Positions 25,207-33,264 of a stretch of 64,000 nt of DNA are shown here, in pieces. Source of the stretch: Aldehydirespirator sp965220645. GTDB taxonomy: Bacteria > Actinomycetota > Acidimicrobiia > Acidimicrobiales > Aldehydirespiratoraceae. Under the pieces are notes generated by a model. It had not been told where the DNA came from. It ran no database searches and worked only from the letters and a program-made list of their open reading frames with translations. The translations under genes and the position numbers were made by a program. The stretch spans positions 1,984,001 to 2,048,000 of the forward strand of contig OZ244836.1 in assembly GCA_965220645.1 (NCBI GenBank), in the 5' to 3' direction. Position 1 is the first letter of the stretch, and every line of letters begins with the position of its first letter.

Positions 25207-26064
25207 TCAGTTGAAGCCGCGTAGGGGAAGGTCGGACTCGCGCTGGAGCCAGTTGTCGGCCAGATAGTCGGCGGTGCCGTCGATCAGGTGCATGGTGTAA
25301 GCGTGGCGGCTGCGGTCCGAGGTGTTGGCCGCACTCCAGTGGGGCAGCGTGCCGTGCAGTGCGATCAGCGTTCCCGCGGCGGCCTCCAGCGGCACCAGGT
25401 CGTCGACGGGATACGGAGTGTCGTCGAGGACGTCGGTGACGGTGCCGCGGCTGCGGTCGGCGGGGTCGATGAGGCGGAAGCGGGTCTTCGCCGGGATCCG
25501 GTGGCCTCCGGGCTTCGCCCACATGCAGCCGTTCGCCATGGTTGCGTCCTCGATGGCGAACCAAAGCCCGACCACGCTCTGGGGCTCGGTCCAAAGGAAC
25601 GAGTGATCGCAATGGCAGATCACCTCGCCGCCGATGCCGGGCTGTTTGAAGATGTACATCGACTGCAGCAGGTGGGGGTCCGCGAACCCTAGATCGGCCG
25701 CTACCGCCGCCAGCTCCGGGGTGCGGGAGAACGAGTCGAAGGCGGGATCGAGGTCGTGCATGGCGTGGCCGATCTTGTTGACCGCGAGCGGCATCGGCCT
25801 CGTGAGGCGCCCACCCGAGATGGCCCCGTCCTCGAAGAACCAGCGGATTGTGTCGCCCGAGCCGAGGAACCATTCGTCTTGCGCGTGGCTCTGCTCGGTG
25901 GTGGAGAACACCGTGAGGTCGCCGTCGCGCGCCGGGTCGATGCCGGCCAGCATCTCCTCCACGTGTGCCTTGAGTGCTTCGCAGCGCTCACGCGGAACGA
26001 AGCCGGGCAGCACCAGGAAACCGTCTCGCTCCCAGTCTCGAAGCTGCCCGCGGCCGAGCATCAC
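25207..26064 (-). CDS. Phytanoyl-CoA dioxygenase (PhyH) family protein
   Basis: 285 aa. A 2-oxoglutarate/Fe(II) dioxygenase-like protein: the HxD iron ligands are in ICHCDHSFLW, and a distal His in GTLPHWSAAN with a following Arg (SDRSRHAY) fits the 2-oxoglutarate site. The N-terminus (WERDGFLVLPGFVP) is typical. The substrate is unknown. It lies 9 bp downstream of the last ABC permease gene on the same strand, so it may be co-transcribed with the nucleoside-type importer and act on an imported compound (inference). Starts GTG 26064 and ATG 26061 are both possible. Confidence 0.82.
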   Translation of the reverse strand: MMLGRGQLRDWERDGFLVLPGFVPRERCEALKAHVEEMLAGIDPARDGDLTVFSTTEQSHAQDEWFLGSGDTIRWFFEDGAISGGRLTRPMPLAVNKIGHAMHDLDPAFDSFSRTPELAAVAADLGFADPHLLQSMYIFKQPGIGGEVICHCDHSFLWTEPQSVVGLWFAIEDATMANGCMWAKPGGHRIPAKTRFRLIDPADRSRGTVTDVLDDTPYPVDDLVPLEAAAGTLIALHGTLPHWSAANTSDRSRHAYTMHLIDGTADYLADNWLQRESDLPLRGFN

Positions 26065-26073
26065 AGGCCCGTC

Positions 26074-27333
26074 CTAGGTCTCGCCCTTGCGGTAGGGCAG
26101 GCCGTCGGCCCGAGGCATCCGCAGCCGCTGCGAGAAGAACACCAGCACCACCAGCACGATCACGTAGGGCAGGATCTCGGTCCACCAGGCCGGCACTGTC
26201 GAGGACAGGAAGTACCAGACTGCCGCGCCCAGTCCGAGTCCCGCGGCCAGCCCGGCGTCGATGTGGCGGTGCCGGTTCAAGGCCCACGCCATCACCGCGG
26301 CCAGAGCGATGGTGTTGACGAGCAGGAGCGAATGTGATGCCGATCCGTCCAGGTCGCGAAGGCCCACCCCGAACGGGTAGCCGAAGAGCAGGGAGCCGGC
26401 CATTACCCCGCCCGGGCGCCAGTTGCCGAAGATGAGGGCGGCCAAGCCTATGAATCCCCGCCCGGTGGTCTGGCCCTCCTTGTAGAGGCCCCCCAACTCG
26501 GGGCTGGCAATGAAGGCTCCGCCCAACCCGGCCAGAGCGCCGCTGATGACGACACCGTAGTACTTGTACAGGTAGATGTTGATGCCCTGGGTCTCGCCGC
26601 CAACGGGGTGCTCGCCGCAGATGCGCAGCCGCAGCCCGAACCGGGTGCGCCAGATGAGCCAGGCGCTGAAGGGGACCAGGGCGAACGCGATCATCGTGGC
26701 CAGCGACAGCTGGCTGACCAGCCCCCGGGCCAGTCCGGTGAAGTCGGATACGAAGAACCAGTCCTTGTCGGTGAACCAGCCAAGGACGTCGGGCGTGGTC
26801 CAACCGAAGAGATCGCCGCCAGCCAGGAACGGGAAGGTGAATCGGCCCACGCCCGGTGTACGGGGGGACTGGGTGATCGAGCCCCCGTCGTAGTTGGAGA
26901 GGATCTCCGACGACAGGAAGCGGGTCACGCCCGGCGCGGTCACGTTGACGGCCACCCCGGAGATGATGTGGTCGACACCGAACGAGACGGTGGCGACAGC
27001 ATGGATGAGACCGCCCAGCGCCCCGCCCAGCATGCCGATGAGCAGGCCGGCCCAGGCGCCGTAGTTGATGGCTCCCCAAGCCCCGAACCAGGTTCCCAGT
27101 ATCAGCATCCCCTCGAGCCCGATGTTGACAATGCCGGCCCGCTCCGAGAACAGGCCCCCGAGCCCGGCCAGCATTATCGGCACAGCCCAGCGCAGCATGG
27201 CCTGCGAGGACGTCACCGCAGTGAGCCGTTCTGTGTCGTCGAAGCCCTGCACGACGGTCAGCACCATCACGCCGATGGCGGCGTAGAGCATCCAGCGGGC
27301 CCACACCGGCAACCGTCCCAGTGCTGCGATCAT
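26074..27333 (-). CDS. Nucleoside-type ABC transporter permease (second subunit)
   Basis: 419 aa, about 8-10 transmembrane helices, branched-chain-amino-acid/ribose permease superfamily. It resembles the YufQ/NupQ permease of BMP-associated importers: GLFSERAGIVNIGLEGMLILGTWFGAW, then FGLRLRICGEHPVGGETQGINIYLYKY and GRGFIGLAALIFGNWRPGG. It is larger than usual because of a ~60-residue loop and two extra C-terminal helices. The ATG overlaps the stop of the upstream permease (ATGA, 27330-27333), indicating coupling. Confidence 0.88.
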   Translation of the reverse strand: MIAALGRLPVWARWMLYAAIGVMVLTVVQGFDDTERLTAVTSSQAMLRWAVPIMLAGLGGLFSERAGIVNIGLEGMLILGTWFGAWGAINYGAWAGLLIGMLGGALGGLIHAVATVSFGVDHIISGVAVNVTAPGVTRFLSSEILSNYDGGSITQSPRTPGVGRFTFPFLAGGDLFGWTTPDVLGWFTDKDWFFVSDFTGLARGLVSQLSLATMIAFALVPFSAWLIWRTRFGLRLRICGEHPVGGETQGINIYLYKYYGVVISGALAGLGGAFIASPELGGLYKEGQTTGRGFIGLAALIFGNWRPGGVMAGSLLFGYPFGVGLRDLDGSASHSLLLVNTIALAAVMAWALNRHRHIDAGLAAGLGLGAAVWYFLSSTVPAWWTEILPYVIVLVVLVFFSQRLRMPRADGLPYRKGET

Positions 27334-28460
27334 GATGCTGCCGCCGGGCTGGCTACCATCGCGGAGGCCGCGGCTGCGGCCTCCTCGCGCTCGCGGATCC
27401 GGCGCACGACCTCGTAGGCGATGACCGCGGTCAGGATGATGACGCCGCCCATGATCACGACGATCTCGCGGGAGGCCGCTCCCGAGATCTGGAGGATGCC
27501 CGACGAAACGTCCAGGAAGGCGAATATGAGGGCGGCCAGCGCCACCCCCACCGGATGGTTGCGACCGAGCAGGGCCACGGCGATGCCGGCGAAGCCGAGT
27601 CCGGTGATCGGGTTGGACGGGAAGAACCCGGTGTTCATCAGCTCGGTCATCCCGACCAGGCCGGCCACCACGCCCGACAGCGTCATGGCCGTCACCACCA
27701 TCCGCTTGGGCGAGACGCCTCCCACATGGGAGGCGGACGGGTTGGCTCCGCTGGCTCGGAGATCGAAGCCGAAGACGGTGCGGTTGAGTGTCATGTGGTA
27801 GAGGATCCCGACGACGATGGCGATCAACAGCACCCCGGTCAGCCGCTTGCCCTGGGTGACGTCGCGGGTGAAGACCTCCAGCCAGCTGTTCAGGTCGGGC
27901 AGCAGGCCGCTCTCGGCGACGGGCTCGGTCCCCACCCGCCCGCCGGTGGCCGATATCTCGCCGCCGGCCTGCCACTTGACGATCCACCAGGCGGCCAGCC
28001 CCGAGATGGCCACCGCGTTCAGCATGATGGTGGAGATCACCTCGTTGACCCCGCGGGTCACCTTCAGCACCCCCGCCGCGCCCGAATAGGCCCCGCCCAC
28101 AGCCATGGCCACCACCATGATGAACGTGACGTGCACGACGGCCGGAAGCTCGACCTGGGCCCCGAGGTGGGCGGCGACGATGAAGGCCAGATAGTACTGG
28201 CCCTCCACGCCGATGTTGAACAGGTTCATCCGGAAGCCGATGGCCGCGGCCACGCCCGACAGGTAGAGGGGTGTGGCCTTGTTGAAGATGTCGACCTGCG
28301 TCTCGAGTTTGCTGGCGTGCTCGATCATGTCGCCGTAGGCCGCCAAGGGGTTGCTGCCCGATATCAGCAGCACGATCGACGACAGCACCACCGCAATGAC
28401 CACCGCCGCTAGCGGAGCTGCCGAGGTCAGCATCAGCCTGTGGGCGAGGCGCCCGGTCAT
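27330..28460 (-). CDS. Nucleoside-type ABC transporter permease (first subunit)
   Basis: 376 aa. A YufP/NupP-like permease: GFRMNLFNIGVEGQYYLAF is the diagnostic segment, followed by RGVNEVISTIMLNAVA, FDLRASGANPSASHVGGVSPKRMV and GFAGIAVALLGRNHPVG. A cytoplasmic Ala/Glu tail ends the protein. The start is ATG 28460, overlapping the stop of the ATPase gene by 4 bp. It pairs with the next permease to form the membrane channel. Confidence 0.9.
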   Translation of the reverse strand: MTGRLAHRLMLTSAAPLAAVVIAVVLSSIVLLISGSNPLAAYGDMIEHASKLETQVDIFNKATPLYLSGVAAAIGFRMNLFNIGVEGQYYLAFIVAAHLGAQVELPAVVHVTFIMVVAMAVGGAYSGAAGVLKVTRGVNEVISTIMLNAVAISGLAAWWIVKWQAGGEISATGGRVGTEPVAESGLLPDLNSWLEVFTRDVTQGKRLTGVLLIAIVVGILYHMTLNRTVFGFDLRASGANPSASHVGGVSPKRMVVTAMTLSGVVAGLVGMTELMNTGFFPSNPITGLGFAGIAVALLGRNHPVGVALAALIFAFLDVSSGILQISGAASREIVVIMGGVIILTAVIAYEVVRRIREREEAAAAASAMVASPAAAS

Positions 28461-29980
28461 GGGGCGTCGGCTTCTAGGGCGGCGCCGGTCATGTAGGCGC
28501 CGAGGTCGCGGGGGGTGATCTCGTTGGGGTCGAGGCGGGCCACCAGCCGGCCCCGCAGCATCACCACGATTGTGTCTGACAGGCCGATCAGCTCGTCGAG
28601 GTCGGCTGAGATGAGCAGGGTCGCCAAGCCCTGGGCTCGAGCCTCGCGGATGTCGTCCCATACCGCGGCCTGGGCCCCGACATCGATGCCGCGGGTGGGA
28701 TGGTTGGCGATGAGCACGGCTGGGCCGGCCACCATCTCCCGACCCAGGATCAGCTTCTGTTGGTTCCCGCCCGACAGGGCGTGGGCTGCCACGTCGATGT
28801 TGGGGGTGCGGACATCGAAATCGGCTTGGACCTGGTCGGCCCTATCCCGCATGCCCGATCGGTTGAGCCACGGGCCCGCGGAGTATGGGGTCTTGGTCTG
28901 GTGGCCGAGGGCGGCGTTCTCCCACAGGGGCGCGCCCAGCAGCAGGCCGTCGCGATGGCGGTCCTGGGGGACGTAGCCAAGGCCCATCTCGCGCCGCTGG
29001 CGCACAGATTGGTGGGTCACGTCGTGGCCCAGCATCGTGATGGTGCCGGCCTCGGGGGTTTCGATGCCGATGACTGCGTTGACCAACTCGGCCTGGCCGT
29101 TGCCCTCGACTCCGGCGATGCCGACGATCTCACCCCGGTGGACGCTCAGGCTCACGTCGTGGACCACCGGGCGCTCGTCCTCGTTGACGGTGAGGCCGCC
29201 GATCACCAGGGCGGCCGCGTCGGTGACGGTGGAGGCGCCCGCGTCTGGGGTGGGCAACTCCGAGCCGATCATCATCTCGGCCAGGTCGTGGGCCGTCACC
29301 TCGTCGGGCTTCGCGGTGCCCACGGTTCGGCCCTGGCGCAGTACCGTGATGGTGTCGGCGATGGCCAGGACCTCGTCGAGCTTGTGGTCGATGAACAAGA
29401 TCGTGGCGCCGCTGGCCTTGAGTTCGCGGATGTTGCGGAACAGTTCGTCCACCTCTTGGGGCACCAGCACCGCGGTCGGCTCGTCGAGTATGAGGATCTG
29501 GGCCCCGCGGTACAGGACCTTGATGATCTCGACCCGCTGGCGCTCGCCGATCTCCAGCGTCTCCACCAGGTCGTCGGCGTTGATGTCGAGGCCGTAGGCC
29601 CGGCCGACCTCGTCGAGGTGCTCGCGGCCGGCCTCGAAGTCGATGCGGCCGAACGAGCGCATCGGCTCGGCGCCGAGGATCACGTTCTCGAGCACGGTGA
29701 GCTGGTCGGCCAGCATGAAGTGCTGGTGGACCATCCCGATGCCCAGATCGATGGCGTGAGCCGGCGAGCCCAACTCGACGGTCTCGCCCCGGATCTTGAT
29801 CGTTCCGGAGTCGGGCGGTTGCATGCCGTAGAGGATCTTCATCAGGGTCGACTTGCCGGCCCCGTTCTCGCCGCAGATGGCGTGGATCTCGCCCTCGGCC
29901 ACCGCCAGATTGATGTCGTCGTTGGCCACGACCCCCGGGAACCTCTTGGTGATCCCTTTGAGCTCGATGGCCAGCACCAC
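28457..29980 (-). CDS. Nucleoside-type ABC transporter, double ATPase subunit
   Basis: 507 aa with two ABC domains, as in YufO/NupO and sugar importers. Domain 1: Walker A GENGAGKST, Walker B ILILDEPTAVL, but a divergent signature (LEIGERQRVE). Domain 2: degenerate Walker A (GVEGNGQAE) and canonical signature ALSGGNQQK, so each composite site is asymmetric, as is typical for this subfamily. It powers the import through the two permeases encoded downstream. The 110-bp gap to the upstream binding-protein gene holds a GC hairpin. Confidence 0.92.
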   Translation of the reverse strand: MVLAIELKGITKRFPGVVANDDINLAVAEGEIHAICGENGAGKSTLMKILYGMQPPDSGTIKIRGETVELGSPAHAIDLGIGMVHQHFMLADQLTVLENVILGAEPMRSFGRIDFEAGREHLDEVGRAYGLDINADDLVETLEIGERQRVEIIKVLYRGAQILILDEPTAVLVPQEVDELFRNIRELKASGATILFIDHKLDEVLAIADTITVLRQGRTVGTAKPDEVTAHDLAEMMIGSELPTPDAGASTVTDAAALVIGGLTVNEDERPVVHDVSLSVHRGEIVGIAGVEGNGQAELVNAVIGIETPEAGTITMLGHDVTHQSVRQRREMGLGYVPQDRHRDGLLLGAPLWENAALGHQTKTPYSAGPWLNRSGMRDRADQVQADFDVRTPNIDVAAHALSGGNQQKLILGREMVAGPAVLIANHPTRGIDVGAQAAVWDDIREARAQGLATLLISADLDELIGLSDTIVVMLRGRLVARLDPNEITPRDLGAYMTGAALEADAP

Positions 29981-30001
29981 GCGGCCTCCCCTGACAACGA
30001 C

Positions 30002-30031
30002 GACCGGGCCGGACGCTAGCCCGACCCGGTC
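30002..30031 (-). terminator. Intercistronic hairpin between binding protein and ATPase genes
   Basis: GACCGGG (30002-30008) is complementary to CCCGGTC (30025-30031), with an internal GGGC/GCCC alternative pairing. No U-tract is present. In importer operons such hairpins often stabilise the abundant binding-protein mRNA or reduce read-through into the transporter genes. Confidence 0.45.
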
Positions 30032-30090
30032 GCGATGTCACACTTGACGGTCGCCGACGACCGCCTCGAACGGCCGTCGGCAGTCTGTGC

Positions 30091-31500
30091 CTAGGAGGGC
30101 TCCTTCGGCACCACGATCGCGCCCGACACGATCTGGGCCTTGAAGTCTTCGAGCTGGTCGGCGATGTCGTCCACGAATCCTCCAGAACTGCTGTAGCCCA
30201 CGCCGTCCACGGACAGGTCGTAGACGGTGGGCCCCGCGGTCACGTTGCCTTCGATGACCGACCTGACCATCTCGAAGATGGATACGTCGACCCGCTTGAG
30301 CATCGAGGTGAGGATGTAGTCCTGCACCCCGGCGCCCGCGGTGTGGTACTGGTCGGAGTCGACACCGATGGCCCATACCTGCGATCCGGTTGCCTCGCTC
30401 TGCTCCTGGGCGGCCAGGAACAGGCCGGCGCCGGTGCCGCCGGCGGCGTGGTACACGATGTCGGCACCGTCCTCGTACATGGCCAGCGCGATCTCCTTGC
30501 CGCGGTCCGGAGCATTGAAGCCGTCGAAGTCGGGGGCCTGGGTCACATAGCTGGAGATGATCTCGATATCGGGATTCACGGCTCGGGCCCCGGCTTGGTA
30601 GCCGGCCTCGAACCGCTCGATCAGCCCGCCAACGTTGGCCACGCCGCCGATGAAGCCGATAGTGCCGGTCTGGGTCTTGAGCGCCGCGGCCGCGCCGACC
30701 AGGAAGGACCCCTGCTCCTCGGCGAACACGAGGCCAGCGATGTTGTCGCCGTACGGTGCCGGAGCGTCGCCGCTGAAGTCGAGCATCCCTGAGTCGACGA
30801 CACCGAAGGCGGTGTCGGGGTTCTCGGCGCCGACAGCGGCGGCGTCGGATTCGAACAGGAAGCCGACGGCGACAACGATGTCATGGGCGTCGGCCGCGAG
30901 TTGGAGCAGTTCGCCCCGGTTGGAGCCGTCCTCGTTGGGCGAGGCCTCGGTGAAAGTGATGCCGAGTTCGGCAGCGGCCCGCTCGATGCCTGCTGCTGCC
31001 GAGTCGTTGAACGACTGGTCGCCGCGTCCGCCGATGTCGAACACCAGGCCGACGGAGATGTCGGTCATTGTCGGCTCGGGCTCGGTGGTCTCGGGTGCGG
31101 GCTCCGCCGCGGCGGCGGCCGCTTCGGCCTCTGCCTGAGCGGCGGCGGCGGCTTCGGCCTCTGCCTGAGCCGCATCCAGTTGCGCCTCAAGCTCGGCTAC
31201 GACCTCGGGGTCTACGGTCCCCTCGGCCTCAGCCATGGCAGCATCGAGGGCTGCTTCAGCTTCGGCTGCCCTGGCGGCGGCCGCGTCCGCCTCGGCGGTT
31301 GCGGCGGCGGCCGCGGCCTGAGCCGCTTCGGCCTCAGCCTCGGCGGCGGCTGCTTCAGCCTCAGCCTCGGCGGCGGCGGCCTCGGCTGCGCTGGTGTCGG
31401 CCGCGCTAGTGTCCACGGCCGGCTCGTCGTCGCCGCATGCCGCTGCGAGCAGGGCGAATGACAGCAGCACCGTCAGAATGAGTGTTGCACGCTTACGCAT
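30091..31500 (-). CDS. BMP-family nucleoside-binding lipoprotein with long Ala/Glu helical spacer
   Basis: 469 aa. The N-terminus is a lipoprotein signal (MRKRATLILTVLLSFALLAAAC; lipid cysteine 22). Residues ~30-140 are almost only Ala and Glu with some Asp, Arg and Gln, predicted as one long helix or coiled coil. Then comes the BMP/PnrA-like binding domain (DISVGLVFDIGGRGDQSFNDSA; GFIGGVANVGGLIERFEAGY; VYHAAGGTGAGLF; WAIGVDSDQY). The family binds purine nucleosides. The start is ATG 31500, preceded by GGAGGG; a -10 candidate TAGCAT lies at 31542-31547 on this strand. It leads the importer operon. Confidence 0.92.
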   Translation of the reverse strand: MRKRATLILTVLLSFALLAAACGDDEPAVDTSAADTSAAEAAAAEAEAEAAAAEAEAEAAQAAAAAATAEADAAAARAAEAEAALDAAMAEAEGTVDPEVVAELEAQLDAAQAEAEAAAAAQAEAEAAAAAAEPAPETTEPEPTMTDISVGLVFDIGGRGDQSFNDSAAAGIERAAAELGITFTEASPNEDGSNRGELLQLAADAHDIVVAVGFLFESDAAAVGAENPDTAFGVVDSGMLDFSGDAPAPYGDNIAGLVFAEEQGSFLVGAAAALKTQTGTIGFIGGVANVGGLIERFEAGYQAGARAVNPDIEIISSYVTQAPDFDGFNAPDRGKEIALAMYEDGADIVYHAAGGTGAGLFLAAQEQSEATGSQVWAIGVDSDQYHTAGAGVQDYILTSMLKRVDVSIFEMVRSVIEGNVTAGPTVYDLSVDGVGYSSSGGFVDDIADQLEDFKAQIVSGAIVVPKEPS

Positions 31501-31608
31501 ATGGGGACCCTCCATGGATCTGTGGGCGTTGGGCCCCGCGAATGCTAACCGGCGCGGCGTCTTATCGTTTAGGGCTGCGGTGGAGCCGCGGCGCGACCGA
31601 CGACTTGC

Positions 31609-32631
31609 TCAGCCCAGCCGGTGCCCGCGACTCCACACCAGCACGGCCTGCGCGGGCCAAGTGTTCACGATGTCGTCGATGGGCACGTCGCAGCGCACCG
31701 CCTTGTCGGCGCCGTAGGGCTGCCACTCGAGCTGCCCGGTGGCGTGGGCGTCGGTGTCGACCGTCACCTTGCAGCCCCACTCCACCGCCAGCTGAAGCAA
31801 CTCCTCTGGAGGGTCCTGGCGCTCGGGCCGGCAGTTGATCTCGACCGCCTTGTCGAACTGGGCGCAGGCCGCGAACACGATGTCGGCATCGAAGGTTGAG
31901 GGCGGGCGGCCGCCCCCGACAATCTTGCGGTTGGTGCAGTGGCCGAGGATGTCGGTGTTCGGGTTGGCAATGGCGGCCACCATCCTCGGGGTCATCTCGG
32001 CCGATGGCATTCGCAACTTCGAATGGACCGACGCGACGACGACGTCCAGTTCGGCGAGTAGCTCGTCGGACAGGTCGAGCGATCCGTCCTCGAGAATGTC
32101 CACTTCCATTCCTGTGAGGATCGCGAACGGCGCCATCTCGGCATTGATCTGTGCAATCTCGGTCATCTGGCGTCGAAGGCGGCTCTCGTCGAGGCCGTGG
32201 GCCACTGTCAGGCGGGCCGAGTGGTCGGTTATCGCCACCCACTCGTGGCCCAGCGCGGCCGCGGTCTCAGCCATGGCTCGTAGCGACGCCCCGCCGTCTG
32301 ACCAGGTGGTGTGGCAGTGGCAGTCACCGCGCAGACGCTCGATTACCGGGCCTCCCGCGCCGATGGGCACCCGGCTGCGCCGCTCGAGTGCGGCGAGGTA
32401 CCCGTCGTCGTCGCCGGCGAGGGCCTCGGCTATGACCCGCGCCGTGCTGGGACCGAGGCCGTCGATCTCAGTGAGCGTGCCTGCGGTCGCCCTCTCGGCG
32501 AGCTCGGTGTTGCTGAGGGCGTCGGCGACCTGCAATGCCCGCTGGAACGCCCGCACCTTGGGGCTGGGGGCGAGTTCACGGTCGAGGTAGTGAACGGCAA
32601 GAGCGAGTGCCGCCGAAGGCCGCATGACCAT
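31609..32631 (-). CDS. PHP-domain phosphoesterase with N-terminal PolX-type helix-hairpin-helix region
   Basis: 340 aa. Residues ~1-95 resemble the 8-kDa and HhH part of X-family DNA polymerases (AVHYLDREL...FQRALQVADALS; TEIDGLGPSTARVIAEAL). The rest is a PHP domain with all metal motifs: GDCHCHTTWSDG, AITDHS, GMEVDILEDG, VVASVHSK, ILGHCTNR and VDTDAHA. The nucleotidyltransferase palm of PolX is absent, so it is not a polymerase; a nuclease or phosphoesterase activity is likely. Start ATG 32631 or 32625. The DUF393 stop lies 5 bp upstream, so both are probably co-transcribed. Confidence 0.82.
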   Translation of the reverse strand: MVMRPSAALALAVHYLDRELAPSPKVRAFQRALQVADALSNTELAERATAGTLTEIDGLGPSTARVIAEALAGDDDGYLAALERRSRVPIGAGGPVIERLRGDCHCHTTWSDGGASLRAMAETAAALGHEWVAITDHSARLTVAHGLDESRLRRQMTEIAQINAEMAPFAILTGMEVDILEDGSLDLSDELLAELDVVVASVHSKLRMPSAEMTPRMVAAIANPNTDILGHCTNRKIVGGGRPPSTFDADIVFAACAQFDKAVEINCRPERQDPPEELLQLAVEWGCKVTVDTDAHATGQLEWQPYGADKAVRCDVPIDDIVNTWPAQAVLVWSRGHRLG

Positions 32632-32636
32632 CGAAG

Positions 32637-32993
32637 CTACCGCCCGTCCGCTCGGCCTCTGAGCCGGTGGCGGTTGGCTGCGATGAGGGAGTACGCCGGG
32701 CGGGCCAGCCAGCACAGCGGCGGGTGGATGATCAGCAGTCCGGCAGCTGCCCAGACGCCGCCGGCCGCGAGCAGGGACCGGCCGATGGCCTCGGCGCCGC
32801 GTGACCGCCTCGCGACGCGGCTGCTGTCGTCGATCCACCAGACCGCAGCCTCCACGTCCGGTCGGGACAGGCCCAGCTCGTCGAGCTCCAGTGACTGCCA
32901 CGGCTCGACCCGGGCCCCGGTAGGCAGGCGAGCTTCGATCCAGCGGGCCGACCGGAGGCAGAACCCGCACTGCCCGTCGTAGATCAGTAGCAC
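32637..32993 (-). CDS. DUF393 / DCC-family thiol-disulfide oxidoreductase-like protein
   Basis: 118 aa from GTG 32993. The family motif YDGQCGFCLRS provides a CxxC at the N-terminus, and WWID and a hydrophobic C-terminal stretch (LLAAGGVWAAAGLLIIHPP) follow. The function of the family is not established; a redox role is suggested by the CxxC. GTG 33017 would add eight residues that come partly from a 14-bp tandem repeat, which I regard as unlikely to be coding. Confidence 0.75.
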   Translation of the reverse strand: MLLIYDGQCGFCLRSARWIEARLPTGARVEPWQSLELDELGLSRPDVEAAVWWIDDSSRVARRSRGAEAIGRSLLAAGGVWAAAGLLIIHPPLCWLARPAYSLIAANRHRLRGRADGR

Positions 32994-33009
32994 CCGGCCA
33001 GTGTGCCAC

Positions 33010-33037
33010 CGCGGCACTTCGTTCGCGGCACTTCGTT
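33010..33037. repeat. Two tandem 14-bp units
   Basis: CGCGGCACTTCGTT occurs twice without a gap, immediately before the 19-bp array and just upstream of the DUF393 start on the other strand. Confidence 0.85.
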
Positions 33038-33039
33038 AG

Positions 33040-33103
33040 GGACGCACGGGCGGGTTGGGGACGCACGGGCGGGTTGGGGACGCACGGGCGGGTTGGGGAC
33101 GCC
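33040..33103. repeat. 19-bp tandem array (3.4 units) upstream of bL37
   Basis: GGACGCACGGGCGGGTTGG is repeated at 33040, 33059 and 33078 with perfect identity, followed by a partial GGACGCC. Perfect identity suggests recent expansion. The array fills the gap between the divergent DUF393 and bL37 genes and ends 7 bp before the bL37 -10 element. Confidence 0.92.
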
Positions 33104-33110
33104 ATGCCGG

Positions 33111-33116
33111 TAGCGT
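33111..33116 (+). promoter_or_regulatory. -10 element of bL37 gene
   Basis: TAGCGT in the context CCGGTAGCGT, ending 8 nt before the ATG. The identical decamer precedes the bS22 gene at 43870-43879 on the opposite strand. Confidence 0.6.
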
Positions 33117-33124
33117 GGAGGGCC

Positions 33125-33214
33125 ATGTCCAAGCGCACGAGCAAGCGCCGAACCAAGGCTCGCCGATCAAAGGCGAACCACGGCCGCAAGCCCAACGCCG
33201 GCAGAAATAGCTGA
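33125..33214 (+). CDS. Small ribosomal-type protein bL37
   Basis: 29 aa, 14 of them Arg or Lys, containing SKANHGRKPNAG. This closely resembles the C-terminal SKANHGKRPN of bL37, the ~24-aa actinobacterial 50S protein first seen in mycobacterial ribosome structures. It sits between DUF393 and ychF. GGAGGG (33117-33122) lies only 2-3 nt from the ATG, and the -10 ends 8 nt upstream, so leaderless translation is more likely. The assignment rests on motif memory and composition; a chance ORF of this composition at a promoter is improbable. Confidence 0.78.
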   Translation: MSKRTSKRRTKARRSKANHGRKPNAGRNS

Positions 33215-33264
33215 CCCGGCGATCCAGAGCCGGCTGATGTCGCCGGCAGGTCGCGGAACTCACA

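Noticed and set aside
28700..30019. 439-codon open frame opposite the ABC ATPase gene
   Set aside because: The minus strand has intact Walker and signature motifs; the opposite frame gives only His/Asp/Val-rich low-information sequence.
26074..31500. Branched-chain amino-acid or sugar ABC importer
   Set aside because: The binding protein is of the BMP/PnrA family and the permeases carry NLFNIGVEGQ and ERAGIVNIGLEG segments typical of the nucleoside-type subgroup.
33040..33103. CRISPR array
   Set aside because: The 19-bp units are directly adjacent with no spacers and there are no cas genes; it is a simple tandem repeat.
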